From contig CALGRC010000081.1 of assembly GCA_937959315.1 (NCBI GenBank), positions 1-16,672 on the forward strand: DNA of 16,672 nucleotides, read 5' to 3'. This document shows positions 1-7,692 of this stretch, one piece after another. The notes beneath the pieces were generated by a model. The model was given only the letters and a program-made list of their open reading frames with translations, did no database searches and was not told the DNA's origin. This DNA comes from an uncultured Clostridia bacterium. Its GTDB lineage: Bacteria; Bacillota; Clostridia; UMGS1810. A program made the position numbers and the translations under genes. Position 1 is the stretch's first letter. Each line of letters begins with the position of its first letter.

Positions 1-90
1 AACGCGAGCTTTTGCTTGTTGTGTAACGATATTTGCTGATTTCGCGGCCTATTTTTTCATTTTTACTTTACAGTGCCAAATACAATTTTC

Positions 91-414
91 TCATTCCAAA
101 TGAAATACTTCCTCCATATTCGCCCACCATTCGCCCGCTGCCCGCGTTTCCAGCGGCTGCTGGCAAGGCTCGCAGCACGCCCACCATTTCTGGTTGATGG
201 GGTCGTCCGCCATTTTTTGCATATCTTTTTCAAAATCCTTTCCCACATACTCAAAATACGCGAATAGATAATTGTCCTTTAAAAAAATCGAGTAATTGCG
301 CATATTGCACGCGCGGATCAGCGCCTGTATCTCCGGCCAGACGGCCGCGTGCAGCCGTTTGTACTCCTCGATTTTATCCGCTTTGACGCGGATCACCTGC
401 CCATACCGTTTCAT
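91..414 (-). CDS. L-rhamnose/L-fucose mutarotase (RhaM family)
   Basis: This 107-residue protein matches the RhaM (YiiL, DUF718) mutarotase family, whose E. coli member is about 104 residues. These enzymes interconvert the alpha and beta anomers of 6-deoxy-L-sugars in the cytoplasm. Visible family marks are Tyr18 and His22 in the EEYKRLH segment (the family's active-site pair), VWPE at 25-28, NYSIF at 40-44, paired tryptophans at 77-78 and the closing MEEVFHLE. The CCEPCQQP insert at 80-87 differs from E. coli RhaM. The ATG follows a strong AGGAGGGG site, 15 bp after the preceding URO-D gene. It is the last gene visible in the operon. Because two fucosidases lie upstream and no rhamnosidase is present, L-fucose is as likely a substrate as L-rhamnose; that choice is inference. 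Family assignment is firm. Confidence 0.9.
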   Translation of the reverse strand: MKRYGQVIRVKADKIEEYKRLHAAVWPEIQALIRACNMRNYSIFLKDNYLFAYFEYVGKDFEKDMQKMADDPINQKWWACCEPCQQPLETRAAGEWWANMEEVFHLE

Positions 415-429
415 ATTGCAATCCCCTCC

Positions 430-1665
430 TTACCGATACCCGTTCACCGTTTCAAACATCGCTACGATATTTTCCGGCGGCACGTCCGGCATAATGTTGT
501 GCACCGTGTTGAACACCCAGCCGCCGCCCGGCGCCAAGATTTCAATATTGCGCTTGACGTGGTCTACGACCTCCTGCACCGTACCGCGGTTGAGCACCGC
601 GCGGGTATCGCACCCGCCGCCCCAAAAGGTAATGTCCCTGCCAAATTCCCTTTTCAGCTTCTCCGGCTCCATATCCCGCGCCGAAATCTGCACCGGGTTG
701 ATGATATCATACCCAGCTTCAATCAAATCCGGGATCACCGGGTAAATTGACCCGCACGAATGCAAAAAGGTCTTCATCCTGCTGTGTTTATGTACATAAT
801 CGCACAGTTTTTGATGCCGCGGCTTAAACAGCGTCCGGTAAATGTCCGGGTTCATAAACATCCCCGTATCGGTGCCCAAATCGTCCCCAAACCGCAGGAC
901 GTCCACCACATCGCCCACCGCGTCGCATACCTTTTCCAGCGTCTGCAAATGGATTTCCAGCAGCGTTTCCAGCAGTGCCTCCACCTTTTCCGGTTCCAGC
1001 ACCAAATCCATCAAAAAGTTGTCAATCCGCCGCAAAAACGTGCCCCATTCAAACAGGTTGCACCCACACACAATGGTGATGGCACGGTCGGTTTTGGAGC
1101 GCAAATCCAGCGCCCTTGCCCGCAGCTTTTCCCAAAAATCCGCGCTGGTATCGTCCCACGGGCTGTGTACAAATTTCTGCCACAGCACCCGGTCCATCGC
1201 CGACCGGATCTCCTTGAAATCATCCGGGTACCCGTCCGCGTACGGAAACACCAGCTGGTCAAAAAAGGTCGCGCCCGCCGGCATTTTGGCAATCGCCTCG
1301 CCGTTATTCCCATAGGCAATCTGACTGCCGTCCGCCTGCATTACCGGATGAAACCACGACGGATACTGCGCAATGCTGCCGTCCGCCAAAGTGGCGTCGT
1401 GCCAGTCCGCCGCGCCGGTGTGAAACGAACGCCCCACATCCACCACGTCCACGTGAAATAAATCCAAAACTTCCTCCTCCGGCTGCGTCACCTGCTGCAC
1501 CACGTCGTATACCTTGTTCGCCTTGTTTTCTATCCCGGTGTGCTTGACCAGCCGGTTGTACGCAATCGCCGATATCCCCGAGCTCGGCGTCCCGCCCAAA
1601 TCCACCGGGATTTTGTCCGGTTCCTTGTGGTTGATTGCTGAAAGTACCCGTTCTCTTGCGGTCAT
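430..1665 (-). CDS. URO-D-superfamily protein, probable zinc-dependent methyltransferase type
   Basis: This 411-residue protein belongs to the uroporphyrinogen decarboxylase superfamily. Its opening (MTARERVLSAINHKEPDKIP) is typical of the MtaA/MtbA-like and uncharacterised URO-D-like branches rather than HemE. It carries a His-x-Cys...Cys arrangement (His302, Cys304, Cys352; LHSCG and GGGCDT), the zinc ligand pattern of corrinoid:coenzyme methyltransferases. Other family-like segments are FGDDLG at 259-264 and the closing NTVHNIMPDVPPENI. True HemE acts on porphyrins and would not be expected in a glycan operon. No corrinoid protein, reductive activator or other haem gene is in the window. 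The gene lies 32 bp after the sugar kinase and 15 bp before the mutarotase, so it is co-transcribed with sugar genes. The fold is confident; the substrate is unknown, and transfer of a methyl group from a methylated sugar is only one hypothesis. Confidence 0.85.
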   Translation of the reverse strand: MTARERVLSAINHKEPDKIPVDLGGTPSSGISAIAYNRLVKHTGIENKANKVYDVVQQVTQPEEEVLDLFHVDVVDVGRSFHTGAADWHDATLADGSIAQYPSWFHPVMQADGSQIAYGNNGEAIAKMPAGATFFDQLVFPYADGYPDDFKEIRSAMDRVLWQKFVHSPWDDTSADFWEKLRARALDLRSKTDRAITIVCGCNLFEWGTFLRRIDNFLMDLVLEPEKVEALLETLLEIHLQTLEKVCDAVGDVVDVLRFGDDLGTDTGMFMNPDIYRTLFKPRHQKLCDYVHKHSRMKTFLHSCGSIYPVIPDLIEAGYDIINPVQISARDMEPEKLKREFGRDITFWGGGCDTRAVLNRGTVQEVVDHVKRNIEILAPGGGWVFNTVHNIMPDVPPENIVAMFETVNGYR

Positions 1666-1697
1666 ATACCCATCATCTCCATTTCTTATTGCCTTTA

Positions 1698-2783
1698 TTA
1701 TACATATTTTTTAACCACCTCCCGCATCTCGTCAATACGGTTTTCCATATCCTCCACCAGCTTCAGCTGTGTCCGCGCACGGTCGAGGTTTTGACCCTCG
1801 CGGTGGATGCGGAAGTAAGTGTCGCCGTTTAAGTGGTCGCCCAAAAAGCGGATGCCGCACTCGAGCGTCATCAGGATGGCAGATTCGGACAACAATGCGG
1901 TCTCTTTGGGGGTGATGCTGTCTCCGACAGCTTCCAAAAACCCGCGGGTAAATTGGTCAAAAAGAGGCAAATTTAAGCAAACTTTCGACAAATCCTGTTC
2001 ATCTTCCTCCACTAAATTAGCACCAAACCGGATAGAATCGCCGAAATCGTACAGCAGAGAACCAGGCATAACGGTGTCCAGATCGATCACACACAGCCCT
2101 TCGCCAGAGAATGCGTCAATCAATACATTGTTTAATTTTGTGTCGTTGTGCGTTACGCGCAGCGGCAGACTGCCGTCTGCAAGCGCGTCCACAATCAAAC
2201 CGCCCAGTTCCCGGTGCGCCATGGCAAATGCAATTTCCGGCAGCACGTCCTTTTTGCGCCCCATTTTGTCCTCCTCCACCGCGCGGGCAAAATCGGCAAA
2301 CCGCGACCGCGTGTTGTGGAAATTGGGGATGGTTTCGTACAATTCATCTGCCGGGAAGTCGGACAGCATGGTCTGGAACCGGCCAAACGCCTTTGCCGCG
2401 CAGTAAAAATGCCGCGGGTCCTCCACCACCTGGTAGCTGGTGGTGCCGCCCACAAACCGGTACATGCGGAATACATCGCCGTCCGTCGTACGGGCAAACC
2501 ACTGCCCGTTATGGGTGGGGATGAGCGTCAGCGTCTCGCGCAGCGGGTCGCCACCGCACGCCAGTATCTTCTGCCGCAGGAAATCGGTCACGCGCACGAT
2601 GTTTTCCATCACCTGTTCCGGGTGCGGGAACACGTCGGTATTGATACGCTGCAAAAGATACTCGCACTGGCTGGTTTTAATCAGGTATGTATGATTGATG
2701 TGCCCTTCGCCATAGGGGGCTGCCATCAGCAGACTGCCGCGGATGGCAAACTGCTGCGCGATCTGACTGGGTTCATATGCCAT
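1698..2783 (-). CDS. Phosphotransferase-family sugar kinase, N-acetylhexosamine 1-kinase (NahK)-like
   Basis: This 361-residue kinase has the aminoglycoside-phosphotransferase fold and nearly the length of bifidobacterial N-acetylhexosamine 1-kinase (about 359 residues). That enzyme phosphorylates GlcNAc or GalNAc at the anomeric hydroxyl using ATP. The nucleotide-binding loop region is near residues 24-36 (YGEGHINHTYLI). The catalytic Brenner-type motif HNDTKLNN is at 212-219 with Asp214 as the likely base, and the metal-binding segment IDLDT is at 233-237. The start ATG has an AGGAGGG site inside the end of the nucleotidyltransferase gene and overlaps that gene by 11 bp, so the two are probably translationally coupled. 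In this context the kinase would make a sugar-1-phosphate for its neighbour. GlcNAc freed by the GH89 enzyme is a natural candidate, but the exact sugar cannot be read from sequence; galactose or fucose are alternatives. Confidence 0.85.
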   Translation of the reverse strand: MAYEPSQIAQQFAIRGSLLMAAPYGEGHINHTYLIKTSQCEYLLQRINTDVFPHPEQVMENIVRVTDFLRQKILACGGDPLRETLTLIPTHNGQWFARTTDGDVFRMYRFVGGTTSYQVVEDPRHFYCAAKAFGRFQTMLSDFPADELYETIPNFHNTRSRFADFARAVEEDKMGRKKDVLPEIAFAMAHRELGGLIVDALADGSLPLRVTHNDTKLNNVLIDAFSGEGLCVIDLDTVMPGSLLYDFGDSIRFGANLVEEDEQDLSKVCLNLPLFDQFTRGFLEAVGDSITPKETALLSESAILMTLECGIRFLGDHLNGDTYFRIHREGQNLDRARTQLKLVEDMENRIDEMREVVKKYV

Positions 2784-3636
2784 CGTAGTATCCCTCCTGT
2801 ATCATCGCCTGCATGGCGGCGACTACGGCTTCTTTGTCCTCCCGATAGGTCATGCCGTACCATTGGTCGCTGTTGGGCAGTACTTTCACGGTCGCCTTGC
2901 CTGATTGGATCAGGTTATCCACCACAAATGGCAGGAAGTATTCCCCCTTTTGCAGGTCGCCGTGTGCCAAAAAGTCCTGGAAACCCGCCTCCAAATCGGC
3001 AAAAATCGCCGGTGTAAAGCCCCATAGATTCATGGATACCAGCGTGCCCTGCGGCAGGTCGTGCCATCTTTCGCCGTCCTCGGTGTACTGGAAATGTTTG
3101 ATTTTGGTACGCTCGGTGATGTTTTGCAGATACCCGTCCGCAATCTCGCATACGCCCCGCGCCACCGTCCCGTTTTCGGTCAGCGTCTTGCCTAATTCAT
3201 ACGCCACCATGCAAAAATCGTACCCTTTGGCCTGCGCCAGATGGTTGTACAGCGCGGTATAGGCGTTGCGGCCGTAATAATCATCGGCGTTGATGACCGC
3301 AAACGGCTCTTTCACGACGTCCTTGCAGCACAGCACCGCATGCGCCGTACCCCAGGGTTTTACGCGCCCGTCCGGGATGTGCTCCATGGTCTGGAACACA
3401 TACTCTACCTGGATTTTTTTGGCAATGCGATCGCCAACCAATCGCCGGAAATCTGCCTCCATTTCCGGCTTGATGATAAACACCACCTTGTCAAATCCCG
3501 CTTTTTTGGCGTCGTAAATGGAAAAATCCAGCAAAACCTCCCCATTCGGGCCTATCGGCTCCATCTGCTTGAACCCTCCAAACCGGCTGCCCATCCCGGC
3601 CGCCATCACCACTAAGGTTGCTGTTACATCGAACAT
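2773..3636 (-). CDS. Sugar-1-phosphate nucleotidyltransferase
   Basis: This 287-residue protein is an NTP-transferase-fold enzyme that would join a sugar 1-phosphate to a nucleotide, releasing pyrophosphate. The N-terminal signature LVVMAAGMGSRFGGFKQ (8-24) is the nucleotide-binding loop, a variant of the common GxGTR form. NADDYYG at 116-122 is the expected metal-binding segment, and GTAHAVL (96-102) is also family-like. It overlaps the end of the fucosidase gene by 13 bp and the start of the kinase gene by 11 bp, and has its own GGAGG site 9 bases before the ATG. The order nucleotidyltransferase then anomeric kinase resembles the lacto-N-biose pathway, where NahK is paired with an uridylyltransferase, but here no lacto-N-biose phosphorylase or UDP-hexose epimerase is seen. 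Whether it uses UTP, GTP or another nucleotide is undetermined. Confidence 0.87.
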   Translation of the reverse strand: MFDVTATLVVMAAGMGSRFGGFKQMEPIGPNGEVLLDFSIYDAKKAGFDKVVFIIKPEMEADFRRLVGDRIAKKIQVEYVFQTMEHIPDGRVKPWGTAHAVLCCKDVVKEPFAVINADDYYGRNAYTALYNHLAQAKGYDFCMVAYELGKTLTENGTVARGVCEIADGYLQNITERTKIKHFQYTEDGERWHDLPQGTLVSMNLWGFTPAIFADLEAGFQDFLAHGDLQKGEYFLPFVVDNLIQSGKATVKVLPNSDQWYGMTYREDKEAVVAAMQAMIQEGYYDGI

Positions 3637-4646
3637 CCCGTTGTCCTCCGTATCCCCAATCCATCCGCAATTTCCATCAGATGGTCGATGTCCGACTGCA
3701 CCAGCTTCCCTTCGGTATTGGGCGGCATATTGATGACCACGATATTGTCCGCTTCAAATACCGTCCTGCAGTTGGCAATGGTCTGCTGCACGTCCAGCAG
3801 CGGTTTTTGCTCGTAAATATTGCTATAAAACCAGCTGAACCCTTCTCTGGAGCAGATGGTCAGCTCAAACGGCAGATAATACCGGTTTCCCTGATAGGTA
3901 TAGATTTTCGGGTCGTCTGCCCGGCACATGTTCGGGTCCCACAGCCGGAAATCACACGGGAACATCCGCAGCGGGTCGTTTTCCTGGTAATTTTCCGGCA
4001 AATACCGTTCCTCCGGCCCCGACGGCAAGTTAAAATCGTCCCCCACCGTGTGGTTGATGCCAATCTGGCAGCCCGGCTGCATGCGCTTGACATAATCGTA
4101 CAGCCGCTCAAGCTGCCATTCGCGCCGCGCCTTATCCCACGGGCCGTCCAGCCACAGCTCCACAATCTCGCCGTAGCGGCCGTCCAACAGCTCGGTCAGC
4201 TGGTTTTGCATATAATCCAGATACGCCCCCGAAAAATCCTGCTTATAACTCGGTTCGCTCCTGTCCCACAGCGAATAATACAAGCCCAGCTTCAGCCCGT
4301 ATTTCCTGCAAGCCGCCGACACCGCGGCAACCACGTCGGTGGGATTTCCTGAATTTTTCACGCAATAATCGGTATACTGCGTATCCCACAGGCAAAACCC
4401 GTCGTGGTGCTTGGTGATCATAATCACATAGTTCATGCCCGCTTCATATGCAGTCCTGACCCATTGATCAGCGTCAATCGTTGCCGGCTGGTAGCAGAGC
4501 GCCGGGATACTGCCGTCCGACCATTCCACATTGCCGAACGTGTTGACGCCGAAATGGATGAACATCCCGAATTTCCGTTCTATCTGCTGCTTCTGATATT
4601 CGTTTGGTTTGGTGTCCGGTACCGGACGGATTTTATTTGTACCCAT
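3624..4646 (-). CDS. Alpha-L-fucosidase, GH29, compact catalytic domain only
   Basis: This 340-residue protein is a GH29 alpha-L-fucosidase, a retaining enzyme that removes terminal alpha-L-fucose. Seen are the family strands FGMFIHFGVNTFG (26-38), TKHHDGFCLW (78-87) and YYSLWDR (123-129). The likely nucleophile is Asp167 in ELWLDGPW. The acid/base is less certain; Glu261 or Glu268 near FELTICSREGFSWFY are candidates. There is no signal peptide, so it should act in the cytoplasm. It ends soon after the barrel (INMPPNTEG at 305-313) and lacks the C-terminal beta-sandwich found in many GH29 enzymes and in the other fucosidase of this operon. The ATG follows AGGAG, 24 bp after the URO-D-like gene, and the gene end overlaps the nucleotidyltransferase by 13 bp. 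The two GH29 proteins are clearly different from each other, suggesting different fucose linkages. Confidence 0.93.
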   Translation of the reverse strand: MGTNKIRPVPDTKPNEYQKQQIERKFGMFIHFGVNTFGNVEWSDGSIPALCYQPATIDADQWVRTAYEAGMNYVIMITKHHDGFCLWDTQYTDYCVKNSGNPTDVVAAVSAACRKYGLKLGLYYSLWDRSEPSYKQDFSGAYLDYMQNQLTELLDGRYGEIVELWLDGPWDKARREWQLERLYDYVKRMQPGCQIGINHTVGDDFNLPSGPEERYLPENYQENDPLRMFPCDFRLWDPNMCRADDPKIYTYQGNRYYLPFELTICSREGFSWFYSNIYEQKPLLDVQQTIANCRTVFEADNIVVINMPPNTEGKLVQSDIDHLMEIADGLGIRRTTGCSM

Positions 4647-4670
4647 ATCGTTTTCTCCTGAAAATTAATA

Positions 4671-5900
4671 TTAGCCTATCCCTTTCTCACAGCTCTGCCG
4701 GATGATTTCCACATACCGCCGCACCTTTTCCGGGCTGTTGCTTACCGTATACACATCCCGCTGTGCAATTTCCAGCGTGCAGCCTTTAGCTGCCTGCACC
4801 GTTTTGTCAATATGCTCTGCGGCAGCCGCTTCATCCAGCGTTGTCCCAACCCCCAAAAAGTTCGGGCTGGGTTTGCGGAAATACACAACCCGTTTGCCGC
4901 TTAACTGTTCGCCCATGATTTCTTCGTTGCACCACGGGGAAATGGACAGCTTGCGCAAATTGGGCAGTTTGCTCAGACACGGTTCCCACACAGGATCTAC
5001 CGGCTCGCAGCAGCCGTAGGACAACAACCCGAACTGGCCGGCAACCTTTTGATACGCCGGGAAAATAAATTCTGCAAACATATCCTTTGAAACGCCGACC
5101 GTTTCCTGGGAATCCATAAAGCCCCAGACATCTTTGCTGGTCAGCACCCCGCTTTTTTCCTGTAACTCGTCGGTAAAGCATTTGCTGCCGTTGCCCAGCC
5201 ATTCGGAAGAACAGGTGGGCAAAATGGCGCCGTTTTTACTTAAATAATCAAAATAAGCAAGGTAATCGTCCGCCAGCATATTCATCATCTGCTGAAACTC
5301 GTCCGGATAGTCGTACATGGCAAAAAACATATTTTCCATGCCCATCAAGTGCACCACGTCCTGGGTCAGGCATGAAACCAGCGCTCCCCCTTTGAGCCGC
5401 ACCGGCAGGATATCGCCAAACAGGCCGTTCAGATAGTCTATCCGCTTTCTCGTCCCTTCCATATCCACATGGAAAGAGGATTTTTTCAGCTTGTGGAAAT
5501 CCTCATGCAAATCAGAAATCACCGGGTCAAAATGATGCCCGACGCCCAAATCGGCATGGGTAACATGCAAATCCAAATCAAACGGCTTAAACCAGCACTG
5601 CGGGCTGACGCCGTAAAAATCATCCACAACAAAATCGTCGCCAAACAATGTGTGATTGACAAAATTGGCATACAGGGACGCTTCAATCCCGCGCGCTTCC
5701 TCCCCCTCGCACCGCAGCAGCGGCGGGATGATTTCATCGCGGAAGGTATCCAGCTCAATGGTTATCATCGGGCGCTCCTGTTCAAACGCACCATGCTTTT
5801 CCCACAGCCGGCGGAGCTCTTCCATCTCCGGCGATACCGCACATTCGTGTTGCTGTTTGGCCACCTCGCGGAGGATGGCGCGGTCTTTCGCATCAATCAT
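4671..5900 (-). CDS. Divergent URO-D-superfamily protein
   Basis: This 409-residue protein is a second, distant member of the uroporphyrinogen decarboxylase superfamily and not a close copy of the one at 430-1665. Its match to the fold rests on overall length and order: a central LPVRLKGGALVSCLTQD segment (165-181), helix-rich middle, then a YGCCEP motif (295-300), SPWCNEE (321-327) and a C-terminal NSPEKVRRYVEII. Where zinc-dependent relatives have His-x-Cys, this protein has Tyr295-Gly296-Cys297 followed by Cys298, with a later Cys324, so the histidine ligand is apparently replaced. A strong GGGGGAGG site precedes the ATG. It sits 23 bp after the GH35 gene and 24 bp before a fucosidase. Similar proteins occur in carbohydrate clusters of anaerobic gut bacteria, but I know of no established function. 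The superfamily call is good; any activity is unknown. Confidence 0.8.
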   Translation of the reverse strand: MIDAKDRAILREVAKQQHECAVSPEMEELRRLWEKHGAFEQERPMITIELDTFRDEIIPPLLRCEGEEARGIEASLYANFVNHTLFGDDFVVDDFYGVSPQCWFKPFDLDLHVTHADLGVGHHFDPVISDLHEDFHKLKKSSFHVDMEGTRKRIDYLNGLFGDILPVRLKGGALVSCLTQDVVHLMGMENMFFAMYDYPDEFQQMMNMLADDYLAYFDYLSKNGAILPTCSSEWLGNGSKCFTDELQEKSGVLTSKDVWGFMDSQETVGVSKDMFAEFIFPAYQKVAGQFGLLSYGCCEPVDPVWEPCLSKLPNLRKLSISPWCNEEIMGEQLSGKRVVYFRKPSPNFLGVGTTLDEAAAAEHIDKTVQAAKGCTLEIAQRDVYTVSNSPEKVRRYVEIIRQSCEKGIG

Positions 5901-5923
5901 GTTTATTCCTCCCCCAAATCAAA

Positions 5924-7672
5924 TTATTCCCGCGGCAGCTGTTCCGCAAACGCCAGCTTCCCGCCGCACTTGTGCTCCTCAAATACGATAATCTCGTTTT
6001 CCCCGGTGTGCAGCAGCTCTTTTGGCAGATACAGCCCGTATTCCGGCCCGATATCCCAGTACCGGCCCAGGTTGAACCCGTTGACCGTCACAAAGCCTTT
6101 GCCCCAGCCCCGCATATCCAGGAATGTATCCGCACACTCCGCTATATCAACCAGAAATTGATAGAACGCCGGCTCGGTATATTCCTGCACGTTGGAAAAT
6201 TGCAGCCCGTCCAAATCGTCCATCGGCAGGCAATGGATGTCATAGTCAAACAAAAACTGCTGCCCATGGATAATGCCCTCGGTCACGCCTTTGGCGTCCT
6301 TCATTTTGGGGCCATAGTTGATTCGCGCCAGATTTTCCACCAAAACATCCAGCGCCACGCCGTTTTCGCCAATTTCCAGCGGCAGCTGCTGCTTTTGCTT
6401 GCGGTCAATGACGCCCAGCTGCCTGCCGTCGGCAAACACCAGCGCCCGGTCGCGTACCTCCTGCAAAATAACCGGCGCTTCGGGCCGCGGCCCTTCGATT
6501 TTTGTGCGGTATAAAATATACCCGTAGTCCTGGTCAAACCGTTCCATCGGATACGGCACTGCCGAATGGATTTTCTTTCCAATCATATCCAGCGCGTCAA
6601 ACAGCTGGACGCTGCCCGTTGCGAGATGAGAGCCGTAATTGATTTTCGCGCCGTCTTCCGGCAGCGGTTCGTCCGGGATTTTTGTATATTTCGCCAGGCA
6701 CTCCCGCATCAGGCGGTACTTCGGCGTAATATCGCCGCATTCGTTCAGCGGCGCGCCGTAATCGTAGCTAGTGGTGTCCGGCTGGTACCCCCTCGCCTCG
6801 TCTATGTAATTCGCGCCCGCCATAAACCCGTAATTCGTCCCGCCGTAGAACATATACAGGTTGACCGAACCGCCCAGTTTCAATATCTCGTCCAATTCCA
6901 CCACGCACGCTTCGTCGCTTCTGCCCTTGCTTGCGTCCGGCTCGCCCCAATGGTTGAACCAACCGTTCCAAAACTCCGCGCAGAAAAACGGCGCACCGGG
7001 CTGATACTGTTCCATGATTTCCTTTGCCGCCGCCCCGCGGCTTCCAAAATTCGCCGCCATAAACACGTCCGGCATGGTTCCGCCCTGCAGCATGAAATGC
7101 CCCGGGCCGTCCGCCGTAAACAGCAGCGTATCGTCAAATCCCAACGCTTGAAGTTTATCCTTGAGCCATCTCATATAGGTGTGGTCGTTGCCGTAGCTGC
7201 CGTATTCGTTTTCAATCTGCACCGCAATGATATTGCCGCCCTTGTCCAGGCTGTGCGCCGCCAGCATGGGAATCAGCTTGTCGTACCAGTCGGACACCGC
7301 GGCGATGTACCGCTCGTCCATGCACCGCAGGCGGATGTTTTCATCCTTCAGCAGCCATGCCGGGAACCCGCCGAAATCCCACTCGCCGCAGGTATACGGG
7401 CTGGGACGCACAATCGCATACATCCCCGCCGCCTGGATTTCATCCAAAAACGCGCAGATATCATACATACCATCAAAACAGAATACCCCTTTCTGCGGTT
7501 CGTGGATGTTCCACGGAATAATGGTTTCCACCGTATTCAACCCCATCAGCCTTGCTTTATAAATAATATCCTTCCACTTGCCGCGCGGCATGCGGAAATA
7601 GTGCACCGCGCCGGATAAAATCCGGAACTCCTCGCCGTTTAAATAAAATTTTCCATCTTTGATTTGTAACAT
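5924..7672 (-). CDS. Beta-galactosidase, GH35
   Basis: This 582-residue protein is a GH35 retaining beta-galactosidase, a family often active on beta-1,3- or other non-lactose galactosides. The N-terminal barrel shows LSGAVHYFRMPRGKW (19-33), GLNTVETIIPWNIHEP (44-59) and VRPSPYTCGEWDFGGFPAWLL (88-108). The acid/base is Glu156 in QIENEYGSYG, and the nucleophile is Glu233 in CAEFWNGWF. The remaining part (about 340-582) matches the beta-rich C-terminal domains of the family, including the MRGWGKGFVTVNGFNLGRYW segment that closes many members. No signal peptide is visible, so it is likely cytoplasmic and works on imported oligosaccharides. An AAGGGA site precedes the ATG, 20 bp after the GH89 gene. 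Within the operon it would take off galactose exposed by fucosidases or by the GH89 enzyme. Confidence 0.95.
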   Translation of the reverse strand: MLQIKDGKFYLNGEEFRILSGAVHYFRMPRGKWKDIIYKARLMGLNTVETIIPWNIHEPQKGVFCFDGMYDICAFLDEIQAAGMYAIVRPSPYTCGEWDFGGFPAWLLKDENIRLRCMDERYIAAVSDWYDKLIPMLAAHSLDKGGNIIAVQIENEYGSYGNDHTYMRWLKDKLQALGFDDTLLFTADGPGHFMLQGGTMPDVFMAANFGSRGAAAKEIMEQYQPGAPFFCAEFWNGWFNHWGEPDASKGRSDEACVVELDEILKLGGSVNLYMFYGGTNYGFMAGANYIDEARGYQPDTTSYDYGAPLNECGDITPKYRLMRECLAKYTKIPDEPLPEDGAKINYGSHLATGSVQLFDALDMIGKKIHSAVPYPMERFDQDYGYILYRTKIEGPRPEAPVILQEVRDRALVFADGRQLGVIDRKQKQQLPLEIGENGVALDVLVENLARINYGPKMKDAKGVTEGIIHGQQFLFDYDIHCLPMDDLDGLQFSNVQEYTEPAFYQFLVDIAECADTFLDMRGWGKGFVTVNGFNLGRYWDIGPEYGLYLPKELLHTGENEIIVFEEHKCGGKLAFAEQLPRE

Positions 7673-7692
7673 AATTGATGTCCCTTCCTATC

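Noticed and set aside
1..90. A terminator or new gene start after the mutarotase
   Set aside because: I see no stable hairpin with a T run on the minus strand, and the only nearby ATG (minus strand, around base 60) reads into a stop after two codons.
760..1461. Long plus-strand open frame opposite the URO-D gene
   Set aside because: Its translation is low-complexity, rich in His, Gln, Arg and Pro, with no family features, and lies wholly antisense to a well-supported gene.
430..1665. Reading the URO-D protein as HemE of haem synthesis
   Set aside because: No other tetrapyrrole genes are present, the HxC...C zinc pattern fits methyltransferase-type relatives, and the gene is embedded in a sugar operon.
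6566..7618. 350-codon plus-strand open frame opposite the GH35 gene
   Set aside because: It mirrors the codon bias of the GH35 gene on the other strand, shows no recognisable domain and has no plausible operon partners on that strand.
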